A stretch of DNA of 64,000 bases from Nemertoderma westbladi (lineage: Eukaryota; Xenacoelomorpha; Nemertodermatida; Nemertodermatidae), in assembly GCA_032718475.1 (NCBI GenBank), contig JAUCBJ010007180.1:18159-82158 (forward strand). Reading direction: 5' to 3'. A program made the translations under genes and the position numbers. Shown piece after piece: positions 36,771-47,951 of this stretch (position 1 is the stretch's first letter; each line of letters starts with the position of its first letter). The notes beneath the pieces were generated by a model. The model searched no databases. It had not been told where the DNA came from and worked only from the letters and a program-made list of their open reading frames with translations.

Positions 36771-37471
36771 ACGGATTAAGACAAGTTTGGGATACACTAA
36801 ACATCAGGTATGGTAATAGGAATAACATAGCTGGGTATTTGTATGCAAAGTTGGTAGCGCCCCGAAAGTTTATTAGCAGCGGGATTATAGAGTTTTCCGA
36901 TGAGATTCAGGAGATCTGCAGACAATTAGATTGGCTAGGTAAGTCTCATGAGTATCAGAGTGCTATGGTTATTAGAGCAGTGGCTTCTACTTTACCGAAG
37001 GGTGGAGTAGGTACATGCTGGGACAAGAAAGTGTTATATATGATGGAACAACAACAACGAGACCCTACCATGGCTGATCTCATGTCATTCTTGGATGGCG
37101 AAGTGAAATTACAGCTCATAAAGCAGTCCAGAGAGAAGACCCCGGAAAACAAGGTAAGTGAGAAACCCGTCTCTAGGAGAAAGGTAACACCAGTGTGTTA
37201 TACAGACGACGGCGAAAGCCAGACTTCTCAAGGAGAGGATAGCGGGAAAGACACTGAAAGATCTTATTATGTCAATAAAACGCCTAAAGACCAGGTAAGT
37301 AAATTCAAGTCTCGAACCAATGACAGGAGAGAACAGGTAAGAAAAACTCCTACGTCTCCCAAGAGAATTCAGGTGAGAAAGCCCGAAGAAAGAACGAGTG
37401 TGCACAATGTTACTCAAAATAAGGTAAGTAACATCAAACCGAAATGTGCACCGCCGTTTGAATACGTGTGA
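36771..37471 (+). pseudogene. gag: Element A gag, second part
   Basis: Continuation of the DUF1759-type core after element B (QVWDTLNIRYG-type start at 36785, open from the ATG at 36839). It runs through LMSFLDGEVKLQLIKQSREK, where B has its TAA, and a basic Arg/Lys/Ser-rich linker. The frame ends at 37471 because a small deletion near 37445 removes the first zinc knuckle that B retains and shifts the phase. Six splice-donor-like words lie within this segment. Confidence 0.85.
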
Positions 37472-38624
37472 TGAATTCCTGAAGAAATCATTAGCGGAGA
37501 GACGAGAAGTCATGTGGGATAAGCGGTTGTGTTATAATTGCCTCAGACAAGGACACCAACGGCGAACCTGTTACTCCGACACAAGGTGTGCAAAGTGCGG
37601 TGCGAAACATCATATCTTGTTGCACACTGAATTTGAGCGAAACAGCCAGAGTCAGGTAAGTGATTCCGAACTACATGTCCAATTCAGTGATGTGAACGAC
37701 ACTGACCAAAGTTCTGAGATGGAAGGATTCTATACAGATGAATTCTCCGACGAAGGTGAATCCTGTTACATGATAAATACCGCAGTGTATCGAGCACTTA
37801 CGTATGAAAAAGACCCAGACAACGACCTCACCCTAACTACTTCTGATCGACAACCATCTTGGAAAGCACCACCTTCCAATGTAGGAATCCGAGAATTTCC
37901 TGTAGTACAGGTAAGGGTCCACGGACCTAAAAGGAGTTATGTAGTGAATGCCCTCCTTGACTCCGGTAGTACAGGAACATTCATCGACAAAGAACTAGCC
38001 GAAGACATTTTTGCTGGACAACCCAAGCTCCGAACTAAGCTAAACATGTCAGGAATTATGCAGGTTTGGAAATCTACAGTAATCGCGGATTATTATGTAG
38101 GTGCGTTGTCCACCCCCCAGGATGAACTAGGAGAACATAGTATAAGGTCAGTAAAAATGGTGGCGATAAAGAACTTCGCTACCACTCAAGTGGAACCTTA
38201 TAACTGGGATGAGGACGATTTCACCCAGCAGCTGGAAATACCTAGATTCGACACCGATTACCCTGGAGTGCAAATACTCATCGGTCAAAACGCGCATGAA
38301 GCGCTCGAGACATTGGAGAAACGGCCCGCTCAACTGCAACCACTACAAGCTTATGCGGGAAGAACTAGAGTGGGTTGGTACTTTACTGGGCCTTCCCGTA
38401 GAACTCTCATGGAAAGATTACCGAAAGACCAGGTATGTCAAGTGAGAGAATGGGAAGTCGAGAGCAGTGAGTTAGACGATCCAACTGAGGGAACACCATA
38501 CTCCTCAGATAATGACGATGTCCACCAACTTTTCGACGAGGAGAATGCCTTCGATCTCCTTAAGGAAAACGAGACTTGGCAAAACCAAGTGAATTTATGT
38601 CAACTCCTTCTTCCAACCAAGTGA
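37446..38624 (+). pseudogene. pol: Element A zinc knuckles and aspartic protease
   Basis: The frame keeps two knuckles (CYNCLRQGHQRRTC and CAKCGAKHH) and the retropepsin-like motif LLDSGSTGTFID, close to B throughout. It ends early because of a 32-bp tandem duplication at 38583-38646 that shifts the frame; the polymerase continues in the phase of 38576-41182. The protease would process gag-pol in the particle. Confidence 0.88.
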
Positions 38625-38646
38625 ATTTATGTCAACTCCTTCTTCC
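38583..38646 (+). repeat. 32-bp tandem duplication disrupting element A pol
   Basis: AACCAAGTGAATTTATGTCA and the following 12 bases occur twice in direct succession (copies at 38583 and 38615). B has a single copy. The extra 32 bp is not a multiple of three and breaks the frame. Confidence 0.95.
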
Positions 38647-41182
38647 ATCAGAGCGAGACGACTATAATGACGAGCTTAATGACGTCATTGAACGTTATAA
38701 TGCCAAGACTCGGGACGAACACGCCGTACAATTCTTTACTCAAGAGGCTGTAGAGCCCAATTCCTATGATAAGGCCCTATCGGTAGAGGAAGAAAGAGCC
38801 AAGCAAATCCAAGAGACAACTACACGTTTTCTTAAAGATCAAGGTAGATATGAGATCGGTCTACCTTTCCGAAAGCGAGAACCAAAGTTCGTAAACAACA
38901 GACCCTTGTCGGAGAAAAGAATTGCTCAACTACATCGACGCCTTACGGCAAATTCTTCAGCTAAAGAAATGTATCAAACGCAGTTGAAGAAGTTTATTAG
39001 CAAGGGATATGCGGAGCTAGTACCGGAAGAAACACCTATAACTGAGAGAACGTATTATTTAACTCACCATTACGTTCCCAAACCCGGTAAACCACATGAG
39101 GTACGAGTGGTGTTTGACGGCTCCGCCCTCTATATGGGCCAATCCCTTAATTCTGAATTGCTACCCGGACCCAACTTACTCCAATCATTGTTGGGAATAC
39201 TTTTAAGATTAAGACAATATTCCATTGCTTTCGCCTCAGATATAGAAGGCATGTTCTTACAAGTCAAAGCGCTGGATAGGGATCGAGATAGCTTACGATT
39301 TCTGTGGTGGCCTGAAGGAGACCTCAACCAGAAACTGGTGGAGTACTGGATGACCATCCAAGCTTTTGGGATAATCTCGAGCCCTTCAAACGCCTGTTCC
39401 GTGGTGCGCACCACTGCGGATGACAACCGAGACGCCTTCTCTAAAGAGGTGATTGACAACATTAAGCGGGATATATACATGGACGACAATCTAAAGTCCC
39501 TTCCATCAGTCGAAGAAGCCATCGATGTCGCTAAAGGAACGGTAGAGTGCTTAAAAAGAGGTGGATTTCGATTAACTAAATTCACCAGCAACTCCCGTGA
39601 GTTTCTGGAGTCGATCCCGGTAGAAGATCGAGGAGCAAAAGACCTGGATCTAATAAAAGATTATCTCCCAGAAACTAAGACCCTTGGTTTGAAATGGGAC
39701 ACCGAAAGAGATATCCTGTTTTTCCAACTAAAACAGCGAGATAATCCAGTTCGGACTAAACGGATTTGTTTAAGTATCCTGAGCACTTATTTCGATCCAT
39801 TGGGATTTATTAGCCCAGTTATATTGATTGCTCAGAGTTTAGTACAACAAATGTGGCTTGAAAACCACTCATGGGACGATCCACTTAAGGGAGAGTTGTT
39901 AAAGAAGTGGATGAAATGGGAAGATTCTCTACCAGCCATCGAGAACTTTATAATTTCCCGTTCATATTTTGGTCATGTTCTCCCTACGTATTCCTATCAA
40001 CTCCATGTGTTTGGAGACGCCAGCGATATGGGAATAGGTATAGTAGCCTACCTAAGGGTGGAAACTCCGGACGGAATCAAAGTCGCCTTGGTTACTTCTA
40101 AGGCATTGATAAACAATCAGTTGAAAGTTCCTCGAGCGGAGTTAAAAGCGGCTCTATACGCTACAGCCATCGGCCGGAATGTAACAGAACAGATCGACTA
40201 TCCACTGGAGAAAACTGTCTATTGGACCGACGCTTTACTCGTGTTGGAGTATATAACCAAAGAAGTCTGTCAGTTCAGCGTCTTCGTTACCAACAGAGTA
40301 GCCATTATACTCAGTCGCACAACGATGGATCAATGGAGACATTGCTCCGGAACGATTAATCCAGCAGACATCGCCTCCAGGGGAGCAACTCCACAAGAAC
40401 TGGTAGACACTCCAGACTGGTTAGGTGGACCCGACTTCCTCTACAAAGAAGAAGAAGAATGGCCTCCTCATCTTACTACAGCAGAGATTAGACAGGCCAA
40501 GGGAGCGGAGAAAGTCAAACCTAAAACTCGGGCGAGTAAATCGAAGTTATTCAAACCCATGGTAGATCTGTCTGTACTACATATTTCCGGAGACAACGCT
40601 TTGGATCAGAAACCCACAGCCACAAATAAACTTGTTGTGGAAATCCGTGAGAAGGATTGGAAATCTGGAATACCAGACGTCTCGCAAGGACTCTCACCTC
40701 TTCTGCAGAGAGCGATACATCACTACAGTTCCTGGAATCGGCTCTGTAAGGCCGTTACATATTTAAAGAGATGTTTTCACCATCACTACTCCGGGATGAA
40801 GGCCAAAGGTGATACCGCTCCAATAACATCAGTGCAGGTCCATGTTATTAAAGATCTTCCCAAATATAAGATACCCGACAGGTTTCTGAAGGAGAAGATC
40901 AGTTATCAGGAGCATGAAGAAACCAACAAGCAGATGCTGAGACTCCTGCAATGCTATGAAGATTCCGATAAGTATTTCCTGTTGTTGAGAAATCCACAGA
41001 TGCGCTTAAGGGATCGTTTCTCTAGCACAATGATAGATGGGTTGATACGTGTTGGAGGAAGATTAACGAATGCTCCATTATCCTTTGACACTAAGTTCCC
41101 CATACTCATTAGAAATCTTGAAATACAAGTCAAGATGATTGTAGATGTTCACAGCAAACTTTATCATGCTGGTAGGGAATGA
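38620..41182 (+). pseudogene. pol: Element A reverse transcriptase and RNase H
   Basis: Very similar to B: FASDIEGMF, YMDD, and an RNase H domain that keeps the 17 residues lost in B. The open frame formally begins at 38576, but its first residues come from the duplicated segment. A TGA at 41180-41182 interrupts it just inside the integrase zinc-binding region, where B has an arginine codon (a C-to-T type change). Confidence 0.92.
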
Positions 41183-42376
41183 GTTCTTAGCGAAATTCGA
41201 ACTCGCTATTATTTTTATAAACCCCGTAGAGCTCTGAACCAAGTTCTTAGGAACTGTATACCCTGTAGGAAAGCATTCAGTAGGCCTTTAACACAGCGAG
41301 AGGCAGAATTACCTAGGGAACGAGTAAGCTTCTATGAACCACCCTTTACTAATACCGGTGTGGATTTATTTGGCCCTATTGAAGTATATCGTGCTAGGAC
41401 TATAGTCAAGAGATGGTGTGTAATCTTTGTTTGTATGACTTGTAGAGCTATCCATCTCGATATGGTGAACGATTTATCGACCAACAGCTTCCTATTAAGC
41501 TTACGACGACAGATCGCTCGCTTTGGCACTAGTAACACGATGAGATCTGATAAGGGAACTAACTTCATTGGTGCCAACAATGAAATCAAAGCTTACGTCA
41601 AAGATTGGAACCAAAGACAGGTGGACGATCAGCTACGAGTAACAGCGTCTAGCTGGACCTTCAATGCCGCCGACGCCCCTTGGTGGGGAGGAAGTTGGGA
41701 GAGATTAATAAGAAGTGTGAAGACAGCATTTCACTTTATAGTGCCTTGCCGCGCTTATCTCACCGACGAACTTTTGCGGACGTTAATGGAGGAAATCGCC
41801 GCCTATCTCAACGAGAGACCGCTTATGCCAGTCTCATCGAGTCCCGATTCCCTGGAAGCGCTAACACCCGCGCACTTCCTACTGAAGAAACCTGTAGCCA
41901 TGCTACCACAATCGGAAATCACAGACGGAGACGAATACTGCCGGCAAACTTGGCAACTCATGCAGTTGTTATCCCGTCGTTTCGCTGACCATTTCGAAAA
42001 ACATTATCTGCCCACGCTACAACTTCGAACTAAGTGGTTTGCTTAGCAAGAAAACGTCAGCGCTGGAGACATGGTTCTTATTGTGGATGTAGATCTTCCA
42101 CGTAAGCGGTGGCAGACAGGTCGTATCATCGAGACTCACATCTCGGATGACGGTTTGGTGTGATCGGTAGAACTCGTCGTCATGCGACGTAACTTCAAGA
42201 AACCGGGAATTGTCTTCGAGACGCAGCAGCTCAATCGCCCAGTTGGTCGCTTATGTTTACTGGAAAGAGACAGAGAACTCTCCGGAAACTATGGGAGGCA
42301 AGATACTCTTCCCACGACCACCTCCCTAATCCAACAAACATCCAGTAAGCAACCGAGGGTGGACTCTCTATAGCCG
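41183..42376 (+). pseudogene. pol: Element A integrase, with three nonsense codons
   Basis: In phase with the polymerase. It has the CIPC pair of the zinc-binding region, the DDE residues in GVDLFGP-like (41354-41380), RSDKGTNF and GGSWERL contexts, and the DUF5641-like C-terminus. Stops: TGA at 41180 (above), TAG at 42044-42046 and TGA at 42161-42163, all C-to-T type changes compared with B. The C-terminal end is altered by an A-specific segment from about 42344. Confidence 0.9.
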
Positions 42377-42439
42377 AGGGGCACTTGTATAATAACTAAT
42401 AATCACGAACCCCGTCCTCTTATAATATATAACTCTGTA

Positions 42440-42500
42440 GTAGTCAGTAGTAGTAGTAGTAATAGTAGTAGTAGTAGTAGTATAAGTAGTAAGTAATAGT
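42440..42500 (+). repeat. (TAG)n microsatellite
   Basis: Interrupted run of TAG/AGT units. Confidence 0.9.
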
Positions 42501-43329
42501 AAAGGAGATCGGTTTAAACCAAAGTGATAAAGTAACATTATTATATAACATAATCATATAGACAAAGTAGAATAAGATACAGATTCATAATTATTTTATC
42601 AAACTCATGTACTACTTACTTCAATGTGCCAATTGTAACAATAATTAAACATATTATTCCGATTAATCTGCGTTTGGCCCTATAAGATATTATACTGAAG
42701 TGTTTTATATCAATATATCCATGCGAGTAAACAAGAAGTGAAGTAAATGTTTATTATTATAGTTTTAGAAATTGAATGATATACCCAAGATAGTGAAATA
42801 GATAATATACAAGAAATTGCCATTTGATCAGATATATCAAAGCGGCGTCTTTAGTATAATACCGTAATAGTGTCAATTAACTCTGTTATACAATGTAAAT
42901 ATACTAAATCTATTTATAAATATATTATGAGCCCTACATTGTATATTTCTCCTACAGGTAGACAATGTAGTATGTTAAAACTTGATATAATTTGGTATAA
43001 TGTATAACATATTACAAATAAGACTGAGGCAGCTAAACTATATTGCAAAGAAATCAAATATCCTAGACCCTCCCTCCACCCTATAAATAGTGTTCACCAC
43101 CTACCCCACCCACTGCCCTTATTACTTCATAATAATGAAAGATAGTACTGGTGCTCCGGTCACTCCGTTCCCTCCGCTGGGGGGGTTAAGTTGTAGGTTT
43201 TGACACTATGCAAAATCCGAGCAGAGTTAGAAGCGCATTGGATAGGCGAACATTTCTTGCAGTGAAAGTATTTCCATACCTATTATAGTTTTCGAGATAG
43301 TCAGACATGAGTAGCTAAAATTTGAATTT

Positions 43330-44770
43330 TTTTTGGTAAAGTCTGATTTCACCGGTACCTATCATCCGAAATATGGATTGTGATATATCGTTAGATGCGG
43401 GTCCACTAAGTGTACATTCACATATTTTCAAGGAAAAAATTCGATCAAGGATTTTCGAAATATTTTCGAATTACCGGAAGCAGACTTTGGACGACCATAT
43501 CTCCGGTACCGATAGGCCTATTGAGTCGAAATTTTTTTTAATCTACTTAGAACACTCCAGTGAATGTTTTTTAGTTTGAAAGTTTTGCCCCAAAATGCTC
43601 AGAAGTAATTTCGAAATAACTGATCATTTCGCGATCATGATCTTTTGACCTCCTAGAATTGAACTTTTTTATGGTCAAATTTTGGCTACCCCCCTAATAC
43701 GATGGTGAGGAATCTTTTTGTAATGTTAAGTTTTTTCATACGGTGAACTCACAGGACTTGGTCTTCGAAATAAAACCGAAAACATGATCTTTCCTGATCA
43801 TGGCCTGATCAAATCGCTTTTTAAAAATTTTGAAATGCTCAAAAGTTGCCCCTTCTTAATAGAAGTCGATTAGTAAAAAAAAATCGGGGGTCTCAAACAA
43901 AGTTTTAGAGAAAATCGGGAAAGACTGAAAAACACGATCTTTTATGATCAGGAAGCTGATCTCGAGAACTGGTTGCCCGATCGAGCCAATTTTTTTTTTA
44001 ATCAACTCAGAATAGACCATTGCACATTTCTTACAATGAATGTTTATTAGAAAAATGCTTAGATTCGATTTTAAATATACTGATCTTTTCGCGATCATGA
44101 TCTTGAGTTTTGACCCACTAGACTTGTACTTTTTTATGCCCAAATTTTGGCTACCCCCCATAATTTGAGGGCGAGGAATCTTTTTGTGATGTTAAGTTTT
44201 TCCATACGGTGAACTCCCAGGCCTTGCTTGGTCTTCAAAATAAAACCGAAAACACGATCTTTTCTGATCGCGGCCTGATCAAATCGCTTTTTGAAAATTT
44301 CGAAATGCTCAAAAGTTGCCCCTTCATCATAGAAGTCGATTCGTAAAAAAAAAATCGGGGGTCTCAAACAAAGTTTTCGAGAAAATTTGAAAAAACCGAA
44401 AAATATCATCTTTAATGATCAGGTATCAGATCTCGAGAACCGGTTGTCCGATCGGGCCAATTTTTTTTTTTAATCGACTCAGGGCGGTGTTCTGAACGTT
44501 TCCTACAGTAATTGTTTATATCCAAAATGCTTAGTTACGATTTTACGAAGTCCGATCTTTGCGCGATCATGATCTTGCGTTTTGACCGGGAAGAATTCAC
44601 TTTTTTTAAAATCTTTTAACGGGAATCATGACTAATGTGGGGTCGCTGAATCTTTTTGTAATGTTAAGTTTTTCGATTGGAGCAAGCATTGAGTGTCCGA
44701 TTGCTGATCAAAACTGATCTTTGCTGATCATGGTCAAGATCATGATCTGATCGCTCCAAAAAAAATCTCT
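43330..44770 (+). repeat. 466-472-bp tandem repeat, about 3 degenerate copies, GATC-rich
   Basis: GAATCTTTTTGTAATGTTAAG-type words recur at 43710, 44176 and 44648, and TTTTGGCTACCCCCC at 43680 and 44146. Each unit carries several palindromic GATCATGATC or TGATCA words and an (A)n/(T)n tract. No protein. Confidence 0.88.
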
Positions 44771-45126
44771 TGAAGGTAAACCCATATGCTGCCTATCGAT
44801 TGGCGCCGGTCCGTAGCATTAGCGGTTCTGGACTTATCTCCATAGCAACATGGTTGCTAGGGAAGCGGACTTTTTGACTCAAATTGGCCCTAGCTGGAGA
44901 ACCGTAGACTTTTTTAACACATTATGTATGGCGAAAAGTCTTCTGGATAAATTTTGGGGGGGGCCTAGGAACATCCTCTTGTTCGTTTTCGCTTAGTTGC
45001 TGAGATCCTCTCGTCCCACAAATTCCAGGATTCTATAAAGGCATTCTGCTGGACTAGTTCCGTGGCCGGAATAGTGTTCGGTGTTCTGCGAACAGAGAAC
45101 CTAATCGGTTTAGGGCCCTGACCGTC

Positions 45127-46767
45127 TAGGGACTCCCCAACTTAACAATGGCTGGAGTGGGTGTATGACTGTTTTATTCTTTTATATTTATGTATATATT
45201 ATTATGTAATTTTATTATAATCGTTTTCTTTAATTTTACTTAGTAGAATGTTATTTTAGCGATTATTTAGTAGATTAGTGCAATATATATTCGCGTTTAT
45301 TACTTAATTACTTATAAATTATATATTTAAGGCGACGGCGAGAAATAATTCTTTTTCTCCTTCCTTACTGTCCGTATTACATTACGAATACGTAGCTACA
45401 GTAAGATGAAATGTCCGTACTTATTAAAGTACAATAAAGCCACTACTATACTCAAGTATTATTGGTAGGCAGAGTATTAGGAATGCAAAGTTCAGATCCT
45501 CGTGTCTCGGCTAAACCAAGCTCTGGGTAGACCTTGGAAACGACTTGCCTCTTCACACTGACATTGCTTCGTGCGATATTGCTCTCATACCGTATATTAA
45601 ATAATACATATAGTAGCGTGATGTCCCTTTAACAGTAGCATATAACGCAAAATAAATCTGTTAAACCCTTTGACCATCTGCAATTCTAGTCGATTAAGAT
45701 ATCGCGGCACCCACCGATATACTTGAAAGACAAAATTCTAGAATCAGTGGTTAACGTCCCCAGGCAATTTCTGGAATAAACTGGTGCCCATCCTAAATAT
45801 TAATTATTAATATTTATAAAATCTGTCGAAATTTTAGATCCTTTAAAATTCTAGTCGATTAAGATATCATAGCACTTATCGATACTCTTAAAAGGTCAAA
45901 ATTCCTAGAATCAAGGATCCCAGTCCCCAGACACGTTCTGGAATAAAATTGTGTCTATTTAACATTAAATAATAAAATTTACGGGAATAAATTTAAATTC
46001 AGATATTTCAATGAATTCAATAAATTGTCATTTTATACAATTTATACCATTCCCAAAATTCCATTAATTAATAGATCATGGGAGCGGAGATTCACTCTAT
46101 TAAGTGTATTTGTATGCGAGAATCTCCAATATATAGTCAATAGCCGATAAAATTCATAAAATCATATATAGAGAGGATATTGACAATTAAATAATTACTA
46201 TTAAATAGCATCCCAGATATGTATGCATGAGAATTACCCTAATTCTACCGCTAGCTTTCCATAATGTCACCATGGCAACAACCACACTAGAATTAGAAGT
46301 GAGTTAAAAGAACAATAGAAGGCTTGCCCCATTGAATAGCATAGTGAAAAAATAGCGCACTGCTAGTATCCAAGGATACATAATAAATACAGTGACATTC
46401 TGGAAGGTACTGACTAACGGACAAATGGCCCGAATGTGTGCAGTTTATGGCAGTTGTGTTGAATTTGTGCGTTTGTAGGTGAATGTTACTACTAAGGTGT
46501 GTTTACAGTAGCGAGTCGCAATTGTGAAAGTAGCCCTAACTCTCCAGAAAGAACCTGCAGTACATCTAAGCCTTTGGGACGGACAGTGGAGTGACTTGTG
46601 CCGGTTATCGTTGTCGTTGTGTAGCTACATCGTTGGCGAAAGCACAGCGACGACGGTACATCGGCGCTGAGGATCTTACACTGTCCGGGGGCAAAAGAGG
46701 GGTAGGCAGCGACGCCCGCTAGCCTAATATATAAACTCATTATAATATTGATAAACTCATAGCAGAT
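45127..46767 (+). other. Element A spacer upstream of orfX
   Basis: AT-rich, non-coding, inverted counterpart of 23724-25375 in B. The last bases before the orfX ATG read TAGCAG-AT-ATG in both elements, a possible 3' splice site, although a strong pyrimidine tract is lacking. Confidence 0.75.
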
Positions 46768-47166
46768 ATGACTGAGTTGATAGAAGATGATCTCGGTATT
46801 AGGGAGCGATATACTCTACCTTTACAAGCGTTTGTCGATAGCTTGATACGCAGAGACGCTGGTCCAACTACTACGGAGGATGATGGTCGTTATATCGAAC
46901 CGCCAATGTCCCAGGAGCAACTTACGCGTGAATTGGATTATAGAAAGTTCACCGCTCGCTATACGCATCGTAATGGTACGTATATGGACTTCTTAACTAC
47001 TGGCCATCCTATCGATTTACACGATACGGACGATGTAGACACCGAAAGGGAAATGGTTTTATTTAAATATCATACCCAGCGGAGTCGGAACGATAAACCG
47101 AGAATAGAACACGAGAATTCTATTCGAAATCAGCTCGAAAGAAAGAACGTGGAAGAAGGCTTGTAA
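46768..47166 (+). CDS. orfX: conserved accessory protein of the BEL element, function unknown
   Basis: 132 residues starting at MTELIEDDLGIRER. Acidic and charged, no signal peptide, no membrane segment, no motif that I recognise; it contains a Tyr/Arg-rich centre (RKFTARYTHRNGTYMDF) and an Asp-rich patch. Element B has the same protein in the same place. Over about 65 comparable codons I count roughly 11 silent and 1 replacing difference, which points to purifying selection on the protein. It sits between the spacer and orfY in the position where env lies in some LTR elements, but nothing about it looks like an envelope protein. Its last residues (after IEHE) are outside the region retained by B, so the true C-terminus or a splice to orfY is uncertain. 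Confidence 0.75.
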   Translation: MTELIEDDLGIRERYTLPLQAFVDSLIRRDAGPTTTEDDGRYIEPPMSQEQLTRELDYRKFTARYTHRNGTYMDFLTTGHPIDLHDTDDVDTEREMVLFKYHTQRSRNDKPRIEHENSIRNQLERKNVEEGL

Positions 47167-47951
47167 AGACAAATAGAGGAGAACCACTGGAGAAGAGACG
47201 TGGGTTAATGTCCAGGGTCCATAATGTGAATAGTTTTCCCCGGGGCACGGGTGCTCGCGGGCGGTCTCCTTCGGGAGGCTGTAAATTTCTCTTCCTTCAT
47301 CGTTTTCCTGTAATTATTGTGATCAGTGTCACAATTAAAAGGCAAGAATGAATGATGACGTGACGGAAAACTTGTCCATTGTGGTATTTTATGGATACTA
47401 CCCTATATCCTCCCTCCTCTTTACTCCCTTTATCCCTCTATACATCGCTATTGAAAATACAACATACTTCGTCCCACCTTCTCTTCCCAACGCGCTCGGA
47501 GCTTTGGGAGACGATCGACCGATCATTGCCGTATCGTGGTATTGATCATACCGCCTCTTAATAAACCTCCCATCCCTTACTATTAATCTGGATGCTCATA
47601 TTGGTGTCCGCACCTCCTGTCCATGTCACACTCTGTTGATATTTATGATATCAACTTCCACCCTCTCGTTGTTGATTAGAAAATCAACCATCTATAATTT
47701 CCTTAAGTCCACAACCGTGATACAAGGACTGAAAGGACACGCGGATAGTTTGTGAACAACTGGTACCATTGTGTGTCATAAATCTGGTTGTTCACCTCCC
47801 TAATCACTAGGGATAAATTCATTTGGAGATAGTCTTCGAACGTTTGTATCCTCTTACTGAGATCGTATTTCTGAATATTTCAGAATGCGAAATAGTTTTT
47901 CCTCTGCTCTACCATCGCTGTCGGAGAACATACTAGGCATACAACGGGAAC
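47167..47951 (+). other. Interval between orfX and orfY
   Basis: 785 bp without a convincing gene. A short hairpin (GTCTCC-TTCG-GGAGGC) is near 47263-47280. A TTTCAG at about 47877-47882 could be a 3' splice site ahead of orfY. Small plus-strand frames at 47348-47561 overlap in two phases and have no supporting evidence. The corresponding region is deleted in B. Confidence 0.5.

Larger units (their letters stand above)
42344..45126 (+). other. A-specific 2.8-kb segment between integrase and spacer
   Basis: Elements A and B are collinear up to the ACATC at about 42343 and again from the TAGGGACTCC at about 45129; in B these are adjacent. The intervening sequence is AT-rich with a TAG microsatellite, a GATC-rich tandem repeat and a short GC-richer end. 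I see no terminal repeats, clear target duplication or gene. It is either an insertion in A or a deletion in B. Confidence 0.75.

Noticed and set aside
47348-47561. Small plus-strand frames between orfX and orfY
   Set aside because: Two overlapping phases, no conserved counterpart because the region is missing in B, and composition no different from spacer.
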